Below are positions 11,190-53,272 of a stretch of 54,001 nucleotides of DNA, one piece after another. Where the stretch lies: assembly GCF_000003815.2 (NCBI RefSeq), contig NC_049984.1:15879425-15933425 (forward strand), in the 5' to 3' direction. A program made the translations under genes and the position numbers. Position 1 is the first letter of the stretch. Each line of letters opens with the position of its first letter. Origin of the DNA: Branchiostoma floridae (Eukaryota > Chordata > Leptocardii > Amphioxiformes > Branchiostomatidae). The notes beneath the pieces were generated by a model. The model searched no databases. It was given only the letters and a program-made list of their open reading frames with translations, and was not told the origin of the DNA.

Positions 11190-11780
11190 TGTCTGCGTGT
11201 CCGGATTTTTGTAGTGAGCATAACTCAAGAACCTCTAGATGAATTACGATGATATTTGGCTTGTGGGTAGGTGTAGGGAAGACAAAGGTCAAGGTCAATT
11301 TTGGGCCACCTGGTATGTGACCTTGGTACTGCAGCAGAAATTCATTCTTTGGATCTTTTGAACTGGATGTGCTATGGTCTTGATTTTTGGATGGCAGATA
11401 GCTTGTGACATAAGGGATATGTGGTGTATATTTGGTCCCCCTAGCAGGTTGCTCTGGAACTGCAGGGACATTTTTGTCAAAATCTTCTTAGGTGGATAAC
11501 TGAAGAAGGGAACGACAAATTTACATGATATTTGGTATGTAGGTAGCTTTGACAGAGATGCACATCATCAAGTGCAAATTATGCAAACTGACAATTAATT
11601 TGCATATTTGATAAGGAAAATCTGTATTTGCAGTGTTTCCTTAAGTTTATAGAACTCAAATATATGCAATATATGTAGTTTGTGGCAGGTGGAACATTAT
11701 CAGATACCAATTATGCAAATACCTTAATTTGCATAATTAATACAAAAGTGTCATAATTTATCGATGTGGTAATGATTTGA
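11190..11780 (+). repeat. Interspersed repeat, copy 2 (the 'atttggtatgtgggtag' family)
   Basis: Shares ordered blocks with 1,420-2,060, including 'gatatttggcttgtgggtag', 'ggtactgcagcag' and 'gatatttggtatgtaggtag', and ends in AT-rich 'aattatgcaaac' and 'ttaatttgcata' motifs. Confidence 0.45.
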
Positions 11781-11820
11781 CAATCAAAGTAGTGACCAGC
11801 GTAGGTTATTTACAGGACAG

Positions 11821-12430
11821 TAGCTTTAGTTCCTTCAGTGCCTTTGAGGAACATCGGGCCTTCCTTTCCTCTTACTTACATATGGCCTGTGGTAGACAAA
11901 CGAAAAACCTATCCCTGGCATAATTCTGTAAAATTTGTTCATAGATTTCCTTACACAACTTTCCCTGAGAAGGCATCAGTTGAGCGATCATTACCTTTAA
12001 GTTAGTAGCTTTAGTTCCTCCAGTGCATTTGAGGAACATCGGGTGGTCCTTTCCTCTTGCTTACATATGGCCTGTGGTAGACAAAAGAAAAACCTATCCC
12101 TGGCGCAAGATTTGTCAATTTTGGTCATTGATTTCAACTACTTTCCCTGAGAAGACAACAGTTGAGCGATCATTATGTTAGCATCTTTTAGTTCTTCCAG
12201 TGCCTTTGAGGAACATCGGGCTGTCCTCTCCTATTCTCTTATCATATGGCCTGTGGTAGACATAAGAAAAAGATCAAGATCTCTCAATTTTGGTTATAGA
12301 TTTCCTTACACTGCTTTCCCTCGAGAAGGCAACAGTTGAGCCATCATTACCAAAGCACCTTTAGTTCCTTCCGTGCCTCTAAGGCAAATCGAACAGTCCT
12401 TGCCTCTCATCTCGCGATCGGTATTGTTCT
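11821..12430. repeat. Tandem repeat, about 180 bp, four copies
   Basis: Units begin near 11,821, 12,006, 12,182 and 12,356 (periods 185, 176 and 174), each opening with a 'tagctttagttcct'-like phrase and containing 'catatggcctgtggtagac'. The fourth is partial. No shared open frame. Confidence 0.85.
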
Positions 12431-12544
12431 TTTTTCTCTGCTCTGTACCGTGAGTAACTTCAAAGTCATTCTCTACTTTTGATCTTAAGATCAATCTTAG
12501 TCTTTTCCTGATTCATCTTCCACTCATTTTCAAATATCAGCTTC

Positions 12545-12640
12545 CGGTCAAACTCGTTTCGCCAAGAAACAGTTACTCAAACAACTGGATGAGGGTAAGA
12601 CTTTCAGACACTACCACAATGCTTTCGTCGCCTGTGACAT
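12545..12640 (+). repeat. Dispersed repeat of the 'gttactcaagcaactgga' family
   Basis: One of at least five related blocks, the others being near 14,050, 25,640, 43,690 and 45,370, sharing 'gttactcaa.caactgga', 'ga..cgtttcag' and 'tttcgtca' in that order. Element class unknown. Confidence 0.55.
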
Positions 12641-13056
12641 TGGAGGGATCCGGTTGGAGAGCAGATTTATACGCTAGTTAGAATTGATATACAAAAGAAA
12701 ACTAGTCAGAAAACATGTTTATCCTAACTATGAATTAATGTGCAAAAGGGGAGGAAACAAACTCTAGTAGCCCAAAGAAAACTCACATTCGAAGGTCAAT
12801 ATGGATCTTAATAAAGCCAAAGTAAAAGTCAACGTCTCTCTCTCTCTCATCATATCTGCCACTTCTTTCTGAACTTTTTGCATAAACACTCTTTTTTTTT
12901 GTAATTCTGTCTGTATATTAGATGCCTGGTATTTTCTCAAGACATCTTGTGTGGAATGTTTTAGACGCTTTGGATCTGCTCCATATACTTGTCATGTCTT
13001 GCTCCCATACAGCAATATTGACAGCACAATTAATATTGCAGATTAGTATACCCTTC

Positions 13057-13307
13057 TTTCATGTTATAATATCCTTTGTTCAATTATGATTTGTATTGTG
13101 TGTGTCTTATAAGCCCACGTGGGCTGGGCGTTCTAACGCATGACACGTTAATAAAATTCATTCATTCATTCATTCATTCATTCATTCATTCATTCATTCA
13201 TTCATTCATTCATTCATTCATTCATTCATTCATTCATTCATTCATTCATTCATTCATTCATTCATTCATTCATTCATTCATTCATTCATTCATTCATTCA
13301 TTCATTC
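13057..13307 (+). mobile_element. 3' end of a LINE with (ATTC)n tail, flanked by an 11-bp target duplication
   Basis: About 90 bp that include the perfect palindrome agcccacgtgggct and end with aataaaa, followed by about 160 bp of ATTC repeats. The whole is bounded by AGTATACCCTT at 13,046-13,056 and again at 13,308-13,318. Short 3' hairpins and tetranucleotide tails are typical of CR1/L2-type LINEs, so this is a heavily 5'-truncated copy that inserted into the older minus-strand LINE remnant. Confidence 0.65.
13147..13307. repeat. (TTCA)n microsatellite
   Basis: About 40 uninterrupted copies of the tetranucleotide. The translated FIHS-repeat frames across it are artefacts. It grew from the tail of the LINE copy. 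Confidence 0.95.
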
Positions 13308-13728
13308 AGTATACCCTTAGCTAGTTTCATAAACTTGCCATCCCAGTCGTCAGCTCTTTTTGTATGTCCCCAAAGTTTTTAATTTTAGTTCATGTCAGGA
13401 TTTCGATGTGACTTCCGTGTCCATTTTCTGGGATAGTAGTTCCCTACCATGCAAATGAGTCTGTTACCTTGACTGCTATATATTAGCTAGTTGATGCTCA
13501 TGGCCTCGCCTTGAGCGGTCAATGAGCGACCAAAATCTCATCGCTAGTTCAAACAAATAACTCCAATAAAAAGTGTGTATTTAGTAGTTTTTGTGCGCTT
13601 AGTTGTCTTTTATACAGCCATGGGCCATGTATCATCAACATTCTCAACAGAGTGGAAAGAGGGCCTAACTACTTATAAAGTAACATATTTTCTTCATGGG
13701 CTCAAACATGTACACAATGTAGTTGCAA

Positions 13729-13910
13729 CAGTAGTGCAATGTTAAACTTTCTTCCAACACAATACGCGGATCGAATTTTCAACGACCACTGTCGCATTCT
13801 TTAGCATCATTACTTATCAGTGCTTCTTCAAGGTCAAAACTGTGACAATGGTCGCTGAAAATTTGTTCCGTGTATACCTTTGTGTTGGAAGAAAGTTTAG
13901 CACCGTACTG
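13729..13910. mobile_element. Foldback element (about 180 bp)
   Basis: Left arm runs through 'aaactttcttccaacacaa', right arm through its complement 'tgtgttggaagaaagttt'. Pairing continues on both sides (cagta.tg...taaac with gttta..ca.tactg) and inward across 'ttttcaacgaccactgtc'. No open frame. Confidence 0.65.
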
Positions 13911-14039
13911 TGATAACTACCAACACAGACGAACTTCCAAAATGGAAGTTGCAACAACTTATATCTAGTTGCCTAGAATGGTCCTGCAAATCCACGCTAT
14001 CCCGATGTAATAATATTTTGCAGTATATATGGAAACAAA

Positions 14040-14165
14040 CTATCATATGCGCCGAGTAGCAGTTACTCAAGCAAATAGATGTGATTTGGGAAACGATCAA
14101 GCGTTTCATGTAGCATCCAATACCTTTCGTCAGTGGCACAATATAGTTGGTGATATGAGCTTTTA
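14040..14165 (+). repeat. Dispersed repeat of the 'gttactcaagcaactgga' family
   Basis: Contains 'agttactcaagcaaatagatg', 'gatttgggaaacgatcaagc', 'gtttcatgtagcatcc' and 'tttcgtcagtggcac', the fullest match to the family in the window. Confidence 0.55.
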
Positions 14166-16984
14166 CAGTGTTTCCAAGCTGACTGGATGTATGGTAATGC
14201 TAAAGTTGCTCCTCGTCGGTTACCACATAATTTTTGAGTCTGTCGTCAGTTAACAATATTTTAAATCTGTTCAGGGCGGGTTCCCTTTGCCGTACTTGAT
14301 AAATAAACATGATCAGCAATACGTTGGGAACGCCGTGCATGTATCCAATACAATCGTATGTTTGACGATCCGCTCAGACTATGTCTAGGGATGTCGCCCT
14401 TATGGTTATGATTGAATTACAAAGAGAAGTAGAACGACCTTTGGTCACAGACCCGAAGTAAATGCATTCCGTGTAACAGAAGGAAGTCGTAATGAAACAA
14501 ATGCGGCACCGTTAGGTAACTCTATTGCCCCCATAGTTGACCTTAAAGTCATACAGGCAGAAACCCTCTGGAGACAATAAAGTTTGGTCAATGCTTCCGA
14601 CATAAAGCCACATCAAGTAATGTTTATGGATGACATCTGTCCGATTTTGAAAATGAAAGGAACTTTTTCCTCTGCAGGAATGGTGATATGACAAGAAGGT
14701 ACCGAAAAGGGGAAAACATATTAGGATATGTAGCATTGATTTTACTTGCAGAAGTGGCAATGGTATATAGTATTAAAGGTACATGCAGCAATGGCCGAAG
14801 TTGTAGACGTGCAAAAAAGAACACTGACTAGATTCGGAGCCGATCTTTTGTGACCCAAAAAGCGGAATTACTGACCCCATAAGTTCTGCATGCTGTGTCA
14901 TCAGAATACGCAACATTAATACGCCAGACGTGCCTAGATTGGGCGTGTACACAATGCGAAAAGGCACTGTTAAACCAGTCCGTGACCAAAAGCTGAAGTA
15001 GTGGGATTATATCCGCTACATCAGTGTGCCAAATAACGCGTAAACCGGAAAGTAGGGCACGTTATGAAGCAGGGAAAGCAATACATCACAACTAAGTAAC
15101 AAGGCCACGGGATTAAGCGAAGTTACTACTTTCTTTGACCCTATTGTGCTGTCACGTCGCATAATGGTAGGCTAAAACCCAGAGGTCCTGGGGGTCGACA
15201 CGCCCCGACGTCATGCCCTTGGGAAATTTTCAGGTTACCGGGTATAATTATAATACAAATAAATTGATTCATCGTAGCACTCAAATCACCTACATCTAAA
15301 TGTTGTCGCTGCAGGTTTCACTCTTTCTTAACCAAAAGACTTCATTTCAGGTTTACGGTAACAAGGTTTTGGTTTCGCCATTTTGTTTCCCATGGGAGTG
15401 GTGCATGGTGGGTAGGGTTGTCGCCATTTTGATGTGTTGATTTTGACATGGAGTGTTATATAGCTTGTTGTTGTGGTCTTGTTCTGACTCTTCGAATGTG
15501 CACTGTGGATACGAAATACACGTATGTTCTGAGTAAAACTTTATTGCTTATAAGATGACGTACCGCTCTATCAAAACCTCAATACAACTGTACAAGCAAC
15601 ACTCATTCAAATCTCCATTGAGTAACCCTTCGGTAAAACGATATAACAGCGTTTGAATGGAATCCTATATTTTCTGTAAAACTTCACATTCTTACACATG
15701 TCCGTATACAATATTGGTACTGTTATTGCAATTTCTTTCTGTATATTCCAAACTTATCCTTTTATATGATACATTTGTACAGTATGCATATTCATCATTG
15801 TAAAACTGTCCATCTTTTGCGTTATACACCGTATTTGGAAGAACCATTTATGTTTTCGTCGTCACAGACAATGAAATGATTTAGCGGGTATCTCACTGAA
15901 GTTGCTGCACGCTGATGTTCTTACCGTGGCCGACCGTTCAACTAGAGCCGAATAAATTACTCTCTTTTTAGTTATACTTGTTTGCTTTGCATTGTATTTC
16001 CATCCTTAAGTTAACGGTAACACAAATCAGATTTAGATCGCAGCAATGCCGCCAACGTACTACAGTACAGTGAAATACCCGCTTTATCCTTAAGCTAGCA
16101 GGGCTCGAAATACTACTTGTATATGCAGGCCGTAAAATTAGAGCTGTGCCGTTATTTCTGGTGTTTACCTGCACCTAACCTGCACTGGGTTTTATGATAC
16201 ATAAATGTCTTATAATGTACATGTATGTGGATTGTTACCACCTACATGTATAGTGTATGAAACAAAAAATAGCAATGGTTCCTGAACAATTTTAGTATGA
16301 TCCATACTTCCTAAATTGAGAGTGGTGCAGGTAAAATTTAAATGGTGCAGGTAAGTTTCAATGTTACCTGCACCAGTGCAAGTATATAGGAAAAGTATTT
16401 CCTGCCCTGGCTAGTTATATTGCACTGTATTTGACAGAACGTTCGACCGTGTAGAAATAACTAATTTGTCGCCACTGTGGGTACACCACGCCGTTGCCAC
16501 AACCTCTTTGTGTCAGAATCGCACCGATAATCTCTCATTGATTCTGACGCTTATCGTGATCCTCACGCATCGTTTCATACTGCAGCAATTTATCCAACGT
16601 CTGGAAATCCAATTGACATGTGAACCCGATTGTAACATGATCTATCCAGCCTCAAGGAACAGGCTTCGTTGGTATGTTGTTTCTTTAAGAAATTCAATTT
16701 TATTTATGCCGTTTTTCTGATAATGTATATTCAGTTTCCTGATATTGCTTCCGGGTTTCTGACAGCCTAACGCCTGCATAAATTCGGCAAAGAGAAAGCC
16801 GTTGGAAATCCTGGAACCAGAAAGGTGATGTAAAATCAGAAAACTGCACATATGAAGCAAGTATTGTATATCAAAGTTCATTTGAGTAGGTAACTGGCAT
16901 AGAATGAGAACAGATAAACTGCACGTTGTTCAGCTAAGAAATTTCATTCACCGTCTCTCTATTTTGTGAGAGTAGTAAAGCAGA

Positions 16985-17140
16985 CCATCTACATCAAGGC
17001 ATACTTTTTGTTGGGGGCGGGGGGCGGTACCGACTTCTGAAGAGCTAGTGCTGAGGTCACGTGCTTTAAAATCACGTGTCTATAGTACTCGGGACATATA
17101 GCTGAAAGAGACCAAGAGATTTCGTCGCAAATTCAGGTGA
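16985..17140 (+). promoter_or_regulatory. Possible plus-strand promoter and short 5' exon
   Basis: A G-rich tract with a GC box (ggggggcggggggcgg, 17,013-17,030), two CACGTG E-boxes at about 17,058 and 17,073, and a consensus CAG/GTGAGT donor near 17,136 occur in order on the plus strand. No downstream coding exon was recognised, so this may be chance. Confidence 0.2.
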
Positions 17141-17869
17141 GTGGAATGTCTTGAGTTGGAGAATAGTTTGTTTCTTTTTTTATTAATATAAAAACAGGAG
17201 GCCTATAACTGCGAAGACTGCTAAGGAGGCTTGATATTATGACTAGAAGTTAGAAATGCCACAGCTCCAGCTGTCCACTTGATCATAATCTGATAGAGAT
17301 GAAGTTATCAATAACTTGTACTTTTGGTTTTTGATTTTGCAAACACATACCATGTGTAGTCTGTAGATATACAATGTAGAGGATGTTGTATGTACTTATT
17401 ATTCAGGACCTTCCACACATGTATGTTGATTCGATTAACATATGGATGACATCCACACATAAATTTTGTCAGTAGCAAAATAAGCAAAGCAGTTGCAAAA
17501 GGAGCAAATATATATGCCCTAAAATGAAAAAGAATAACGGAAAACAGATAATTATGCCAAAGATAATTCAGCGTGAGAGAACAAAATGAAGAATCTATTG
17601 TTCGGCATATCATACTCTGTGCGTTTAGTCAGATGCCATACTTTGTACCTCGTAAAACTGTTGTGCAATAAAGTTATTATTATTTGTCAAACCTTCCAGA
17701 CTGCGTAGATTTCAAAAGGCATTTTTGCCAAACTTTGTTTTCTCATGATCGCCTTTGTTAGGATGTTTACAGAGGATGTCATCGATATAATCAAATCACC
17801 ATGACCCTATATATAACAGCATGAAAGGAGGCATGTATAAGCAATTTCACGGTTCTGATTACTCATGTT

Positions 17870-18022
17870 CAGTGACGGGAATTGTGGGTAATATGTCATA
17901 GGTGAAGGCCCCTTATTAGAAAACAGTTCTCTTGTCTCGATTGGCATAACAATGTGCAGACGACATTTGTTTATGTCTCAGGGGCTTCACCTTTGACCCA
18001 TTACCCACAGTTCCAGTCGCTG
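17870..18022. repeat. Inverted repeat in the predicted 3' UTR of the receptor gene
   Basis: Arms of about 42 bp at 17,870-17,912 and 17,981-18,022 (gtgggtaat and ggtgaag..cccc blocks against their complements) flank a 68-bp loop. The right end lies 39 nt past the receptor stop codon, so unless the message ends at once it would be a stem-loop in the 3' UTR. Confidence 0.7.
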
Positions 18023-18061
18023 CAAATGCGTACTCGCAACCATGAATGTGGTCAACAAGAG

Positions 18062-47666
<29,605 letters not shown>

Positions 47667-49639
47667 GGTGCTGACTGAGTAGTGACTGCACGCAAAAGCG
47701 TCAGGGCTGGAATCAAACGCCACGCTATTAATATTCAACAAGAAAACTCAAGCTACTATAGGACAGGACTCAACAGGTATTCAAACAAATGACCTTCGAC
47801 ACACCCGTTAGCAGATACCCTGATAGCCCACATTGATTCGCTTCAAACGTGCTGACACTTTTACATCAGGGCGTAACAATGAACCTGGGTCTGTAATGAT
47901 ATTGAAGAATAAAACGTCATAACGCTGTGGGAAACGTAACGTCCTTACCGTCACAGGTGATTCCGAGGCATTTGTGTGCTCCCGATCAGCTTGCGATGCA
48001 AGAGGTAATAAAATACTTAAGCAAGGGTGACCGCAGCCTGCACTGATCTATGAGACGGAACCCGCGGAAGCCGTTTAACAAAGCACGGTAGTCTGACGAG
48101 GATACGTCAGAGGAACTAAATCAAGCATGCACTGGCTGTGAATTATATTCCCACCACGGGACGCACAAATCAATCATTACCCCGACATTACCTCACACAG
48201 ATTTAACCGTGTTTTCGTGGTGTTCCCCGACACCGACACAGTCTACTGCGCAAATGAGTTCCACGGCGTATACTCCAATGGGTATTAACCGCGCTTCGAC
48301 TGCAGCAGCCAAACGATCAAATCTGACAGTTACATAAGAAGAATAAAATGAGGAGGCAGTCTCAACGCCCACACTATTACGAACAGCGTTCTGTAGAAGC
48401 TCGGAGACATATAGGCTTCATTACAAGTAGTCTAGTAGAGAGCAAAATCCTTCAATGTAGTTTGCTTCAAACAAAAGCAGAAATGAACTACCACATGGTA
48501 TGTCAAACAGAAATCCTATGCCATTGTCGATAGAAACACAATAACTATCATCAATGCTAAGTAAGAATCCTTGAAACATGATAGTTCTACGTACCTTATA
48601 GGACGCAGTGAAGATTCAAAATAAATGCAAATGACGTGCAGTACAGTACAATAGATATTCTGTCTGTCAGCCATTTCAATCAAACGACATTTTACCTGGC
48701 AGAATCGTTCTAGGATTGCCAGTGCGTTACATCACCCCAAACCCATAAGCTGCACGGCAACGTGGTGATAATTTTGGCTGACTTTTGCTCCCAAGGCCTG
48801 GGCGTCACAAGGAGCTTTGCGTGTATCATTCGTTTTCTATCCCAAATTCCATTACGGTCCGTGCGTTGTTGATAAGTTACAAGGTTTAGGCAGCTACCCC
48901 AATGCAATTACTGGGGAAATTTGGTTGTTGGAGACAAAGAGGTAGGCATAAGTGGTAATGGATCTCTCTTTGTATGTACTTTTGTTAGGGGCTGATATAC
49001 CTAAATCTGCATAAGCAAACGTACACGCATGCCATGATATACACACCAATGCAACTAGCGTTTCCGATGTAGGTAGGAAGTCGGATATCGTAGTAGGCAT
49101 GTGCTGAGATGAATCTTTAAATGCGCTTGCTGATATCCGTTGATAAAATCTTACTCTTTTCAAGCAGACATCTTTCGTTATCACTGTGTACATGTGCAGA
49201 TAGGAATATTTCCATATTGTTTACGTTCGTTGATATACGTTGATTAAACCTCAGAATCTTGGCAAGCAGACGTAATATTTTTATCATACAACATAAATAC
49301 AACTGACTTTTCCAATTACGTAATGTAAATAGGTAGTCGAATCTTTCAGTAAGTAAATGCAGAAATCAATTTTTCTGTACTATATAAATGGTTTATGTAA
49401 GTTTATAAAGTCCGAGTTTTTTGTAAGAAAACGTTATCTTTTATCTTATGTACAGCATAAATGCAAGTTAGCGTTTCAATGAGCATGTGCAGAGATGAGT
49501 CTTTCCATATGTTGGTTGCTGATGCACGATGATAAGACCTAACTCTTTACAAGGAAACCTTTTCATCATACAACGTGAAATAATTCGATACCAATATTTT
49601 TTGCACACACCAAAGTGTTTTATCATCATATGAGACTAC

Positions 49640-50140
49640 ATTTTGGTGACTGCCTGTCACTTTCCTCGGGACAATACTGACAGCTTGCGCTTTGTATTGA
49701 CAGTAACAAAAACGCAGCCTTGAATAAATCATTTGATTGTGTAGAAAGCATCTTGCTATCCATTGACATCATTACTAACCTGGTGAAACTGTTCACGAAC
49801 ACGAGTAAGGGTCGCCTTCCTCAGGGCAATTCTGACAGCTTCTGCTTTGTATTGACGGTCACAAAAACGTAGTCTTGAATATAGCAGTTGGTTGTGTAGA
49901 AAGCATCTTCTTATCCAGTGACTTCATTACTAACCTGGTGAAACTGTTCACGAACACGAGTAAGGATCATCTTCCTCAGGGCAATGCTGACAGCTTCTAT
50001 GTTGTACTGGCGGTCACAAAAACGCTGGCGTGAATAAAACACTTGCACGTGTACAAAGAACCTTGTTATCCACTGACTTACCAACCCGATGAAACCATTC
50101 ACGAACATCAAATCCTTCGAGTAAGGTTGTCCCTCATGAT
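49640..50140. repeat. Tandem repeat, about 170 bp, three to four copies
   Basis: 'aacctggtgaaactgttcac' is at 49,778 and 49,935, with a diverged copy near 50,085. 'gtattgacggtcacaaaaac' recurs at 49,695, 49,850 and 50,008 with variation. On the minus strand the copies share an open stretch containing RFCDRQY and SIALRK-like residues. Confidence 0.8.
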
Positions 50141-50549
50141 TCATCGTTGAACACCAACGACAGGGCGTCCATTTCTGCTTACTTGATGTACACTCTTTGC
50201 TGTGGCACGAAGAATTCAGCAGTCCATGAATGTGATGAATGCCTACTCCCCTGATAACCTTTCGACCAGATATAGGGACACGCACTGTGCGGTCATTACC
50301 AACGGAGATCTACATCTAGTCACAAAATTGAATTCTGCTGATGAACATCTATAGATCCCCTTATCGTAGAGGATCGTATTCTGGAATGCAAAGATCTTCT
50401 TAAAGCGTAGCTCCGGGCGTAAACAATAGCTTACTTACCTTCACCTTTTAACGGCAATGGATTTGCAGTATCTCTTATGACGTAGCTTGCATCACCATGA
50501 ATTTGAGGACAATTGTATAGCCTCAAATGGTATTCTAATAGGCTTATTG

Positions 50550-51000
50550 TAAAGAAAAGTGTTGATGTGAATAATATACATGGAAGAGCACAATGACAAA
50601 TTGGTCAAGTGTAAAATGTGAATAATGTACATATAATGGCTAAATGCAATGCCAAAATTTGATTGAAATTCCAGTGAATAAAAAGCTTAAAGACAAGTGT
50701 AAGTGTGAAAAACTTATACATAATGGCACAATTCCAAGAACTTGAATGATCTATGAATAAAAAGGCCCAAAAGATTAGTGTAAATGTTAATAATGTATAC
50801 AGAATGGCACAATACCAAGAATTTCAATGTCCATTAAAAAAAAGCCAACTGTATATGTGAATAACGTATATACAAGGGCACAAAGCCAAGAGTTTGATAA
50901 GTGAACAAAATGGCCTAAAGACTAGTGTAAATGTGAATAATGAATACGGAAGGGCACAATGCCAGAGACTTGAAAGACCAGTGAATAGAGATTCAATGTA
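50550..51000. repeat. Tandem repeat, about 80 bp, six diverged copies
   Basis: 'gtgtaaatgtgaataatgta' and variants recur near 50,568, 50,616, 50,703, 50,784, 50,851 and 50,931, each followed by 'ggcacaatgccaagaa'-like sequence. Confidence 0.8.
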
Positions 51001-51009
51001 TTCAGTCTT

Positions 51010-51256
51010 ATTGCCAATCGCTTGCGGCACTTGCCAACATTTTAAACCATGACTGGATTCTCTTTACTTACTTTTCCCAAGAACTGTGACAAAAGCACAC
51101 ATTGCAAATTTTCGCCTAAAGGCTAGAGATTTTTCAAGGTGCTCTTTGTATGGGCAACCCAAATAACCTTTGCCAAATTGCTTGCAGCAGTTGCCAACAC
51201 TCTTAAACATGACTGGATTTTTCTTACGTTACGTTTCACTGTGCCAAAGCACGGTA
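51010..51256. repeat. Direct duplication of about 160 bp, cut by a gap
   Basis: 'ttgccaac' and 'catgactggatt' blocks at 51,030-51,060 recur at 51,190-51,220 in the same order, and 'aaagcac' follows both. The second copy enters the gap. Confidence 0.7.
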
Positions 51257-51356
51257 NNNNNNNNNNNNNNNNNNNNNNNNNNNNNNNNNNNNNNNNNNNN
51301 NNNNNNNNNNNNNNNNNNNNNNNNNNNNNNNNNNNNNNNNNNNNNNNNNNNNNNNN
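51257..51356. other. Assembly gap (100 N)
   Basis: Exactly 100 N, within a duplicated region. Confidence 0.95.
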
Positions 51357-53142
51357 TGACTGATCGACAAATCGAATGCACCACTGCATTCCTCAAGTCT
51401 GTGGGCATATTTGATTACAGCCATAGTATCCCATAGAAGCGTTTCACCAAGCCATTCATTATTCTAACATAACTTTCTAATTTCATATAGATTTAGTAAT
51501 AAACCACGCTGTTACTTTACATTCATTCTAGGGATAAAACTTCACATAATAGCAGCAATAAAACTACTGTTTTGACATACGGCTGTTATTGAATAATCCA
51601 TTGCCTCTGGTGCCATTATAAAGACATTACATTCTTATGGTGGTTATAAACATAACTGTCTATCAAATATAACGGTTATGCTCTCCCGCGGGGATTGCTA
51701 AAATATTACGTTCGGACGGAAGAGTGATTACCTCGACTGCTTAGGCGTAACAGTAAAAATGCACAGATAGCTTTATCGACGTAAGAGCAGGATTTATGAG
51801 AAAATGGCTTGATGATAAGTTTATTGAAGCCGGTGGCTATAGAACGTTCAGTGCTGTTATAAAAGCAGGTGGCGTTGATTTATATTCTTGGAGGCAAAGT
51901 TCAGCGACATCAATTAAGCTGTCTATTGGCCCTGAACGACCCGAATAGTCGTGAATTGTAGTAATGTGTGTAAGGGTCTTGCGCTGGAACATGTGATAGT
52001 TCAAAGAATCTATAATACATTAATGAACGCCAATATGCCTCAATAATGTATGAGAAAGTTGCGCTCCGTATCTGTGTGAAGGGCCCATATGTGCGGAAAT
52101 TTTATTAGTACTTCGGCATATTTTCTTTGTCATGTCATATTACTATTTGATATTTGGTGGACTAACTACTCTTTTTTCGTAGCCAGGGGCTGAATTGCAT
52201 AGGCCATGTCAAAGTTAGGACCTTTGAATTCTGAGCATAATACTCTTACAATTCGCCATACGTTGCCAATCTGTTAATCGAGTCCTTCATATTACATTTA
52301 GTAGAAACACTAAATTAGCATTTTGAAAATTTATGAATACCAACACACAACAAAACAAACAAACAAAAAGCAGACCAACCATGATCTTTCATTGGCCCCG
52401 TGACCTGGAATGCCTGTCAATGTTCACACACTGTTGATAAATGACTAAATCTGGCAACTTCAACCTGAACTTCCTGTCAATTTACCTACTATGGCCTTTG
52501 CTTTCTTTGATTTTGACTATGGCTAACACATGAAAATAGGTATTTCTAAAATACAGACATACCAAAAACAATACCTTCGAATTCACGGCGGTAATGATGT
52601 TATAAACGTGCCTTTCATGTGATAGACTTGGCTCACTTTGGTGACTCAGCTCAGAGGTACGTTGTTGAGAATTGAGGGGCGTGCACAAGATGAAGCCACT
52701 CCGGCGTATAATTAAACCTGTAATGGACTCGTGAGGTTGATCTTGAATACGTGATCACGCTACTCTTTCCCTTGTTACTAATCAACTAGACTCATCAACA
52801 CCGAACAAGCGTAAGAGATAAACTTGTCCCTGATAATACCTAGTCTGGGTTCTATGTCTGGGTATTAGTAATCATCAGTAATATACGGGGCATTACTTCT
52901 CCCCTTTACACTGCATGTTTCGTTGCCAAATGTTGTACACATAAACTTGCATATATGCTTGATACTAAGCTTGCTATCAGAGGGCGTCAGAGTGTATCAG
53001 AGAGTATCACATCATTACTTCTAGACATACTCCATTGATGTTTCAAGATAAGGTGTTTATTATTTCTTCAAAGAAAATCTATGTTAGGAAGTCGGTATTA
53101 CAAATCAACTCAAGTTTATTGCACAACGATTGCATCCGGTAC

Positions 53143-53205
53143 TCTCTCTCTCTCTCTCTCTACATATAATATATAGATATATCTATAGATAGATATAGAT
53201 ATAGA
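53143..53205. repeat. (CT)n and (TATAGA)n microsatellites
   Basis: A CT run of about nine repeats followed by interrupted ATAGAT repeats. Confidence 0.9.
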
Positions 53206-53209
53206 TATA

Positions 53210-53272
53210 AATTCTAACCCAGGACCTCTGGGCTCTGAACAAATACCCTGCAGCTACGCCACACGACCCCAT
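53210..53272 (-). mobile_element. SINE head, minus strand
   Basis: On the minus strand 'gtgtggcgtagctgcagggt', 'cagagcccagaggtcctgg' and 'gttagaat' match the tRNA-like head of the SINE copy at 42,100. The body was not found; the adjacent microsatellite may replace it. Confidence 0.5.

Larger units (their letters stand above)
12890..13370 (-). pseudogene. Degenerate LINE reverse transcriptase C-terminal region (interrupted)
   Basis: On the minus strand the sequence rc(12,890-13,040) reads VLSILLYGSKT, a stop, then QVYGADPKRLKHSTQDVL. This resembles the common LINE segment 'LPTLLYGSETW-x-VYRRHAKRL..F....LRKLLGI'. Upstream residues (WDGKFMKLAKG) continue beyond an inserted element at 13,057-13,307. 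Stop codons and frameshifts mark it as dead. Confidence 0.55.
7199..18061. other. Intergenic: no gene recognised
   Basis: Between the 5' end of the type II gene and the 3' end of the receptor gene. Open frames here are short and match no family I know. Recognisable content is repetitive: foldback elements at 9,856-10,017, 13,729-13,910 and 17,870-18,022, LINE remnants at 12,890-13,370, a (TTCA)n tract, a four-copy 180-bp repeat at 11,821-12,430, and dispersed repeats near 11.2-11.7, 12.58 and 14.05 kb. The first part may hold an unseen 5' exon and promoter of the type II gene. Confidence 0.55.

Noticed and set aside
13076-13324. Open frame rich in FIHS repeats
   Set aside because: It is a translation of the (TTCA)n microsatellite.
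17308-17613. Hydrophobic minus-strand open frame (101 codons) resembling a membrane protein
   Set aside because: No family signature, no splice support, and it lies past the receptor stop; hydrophobic codons are expected from AT-rich DNA.
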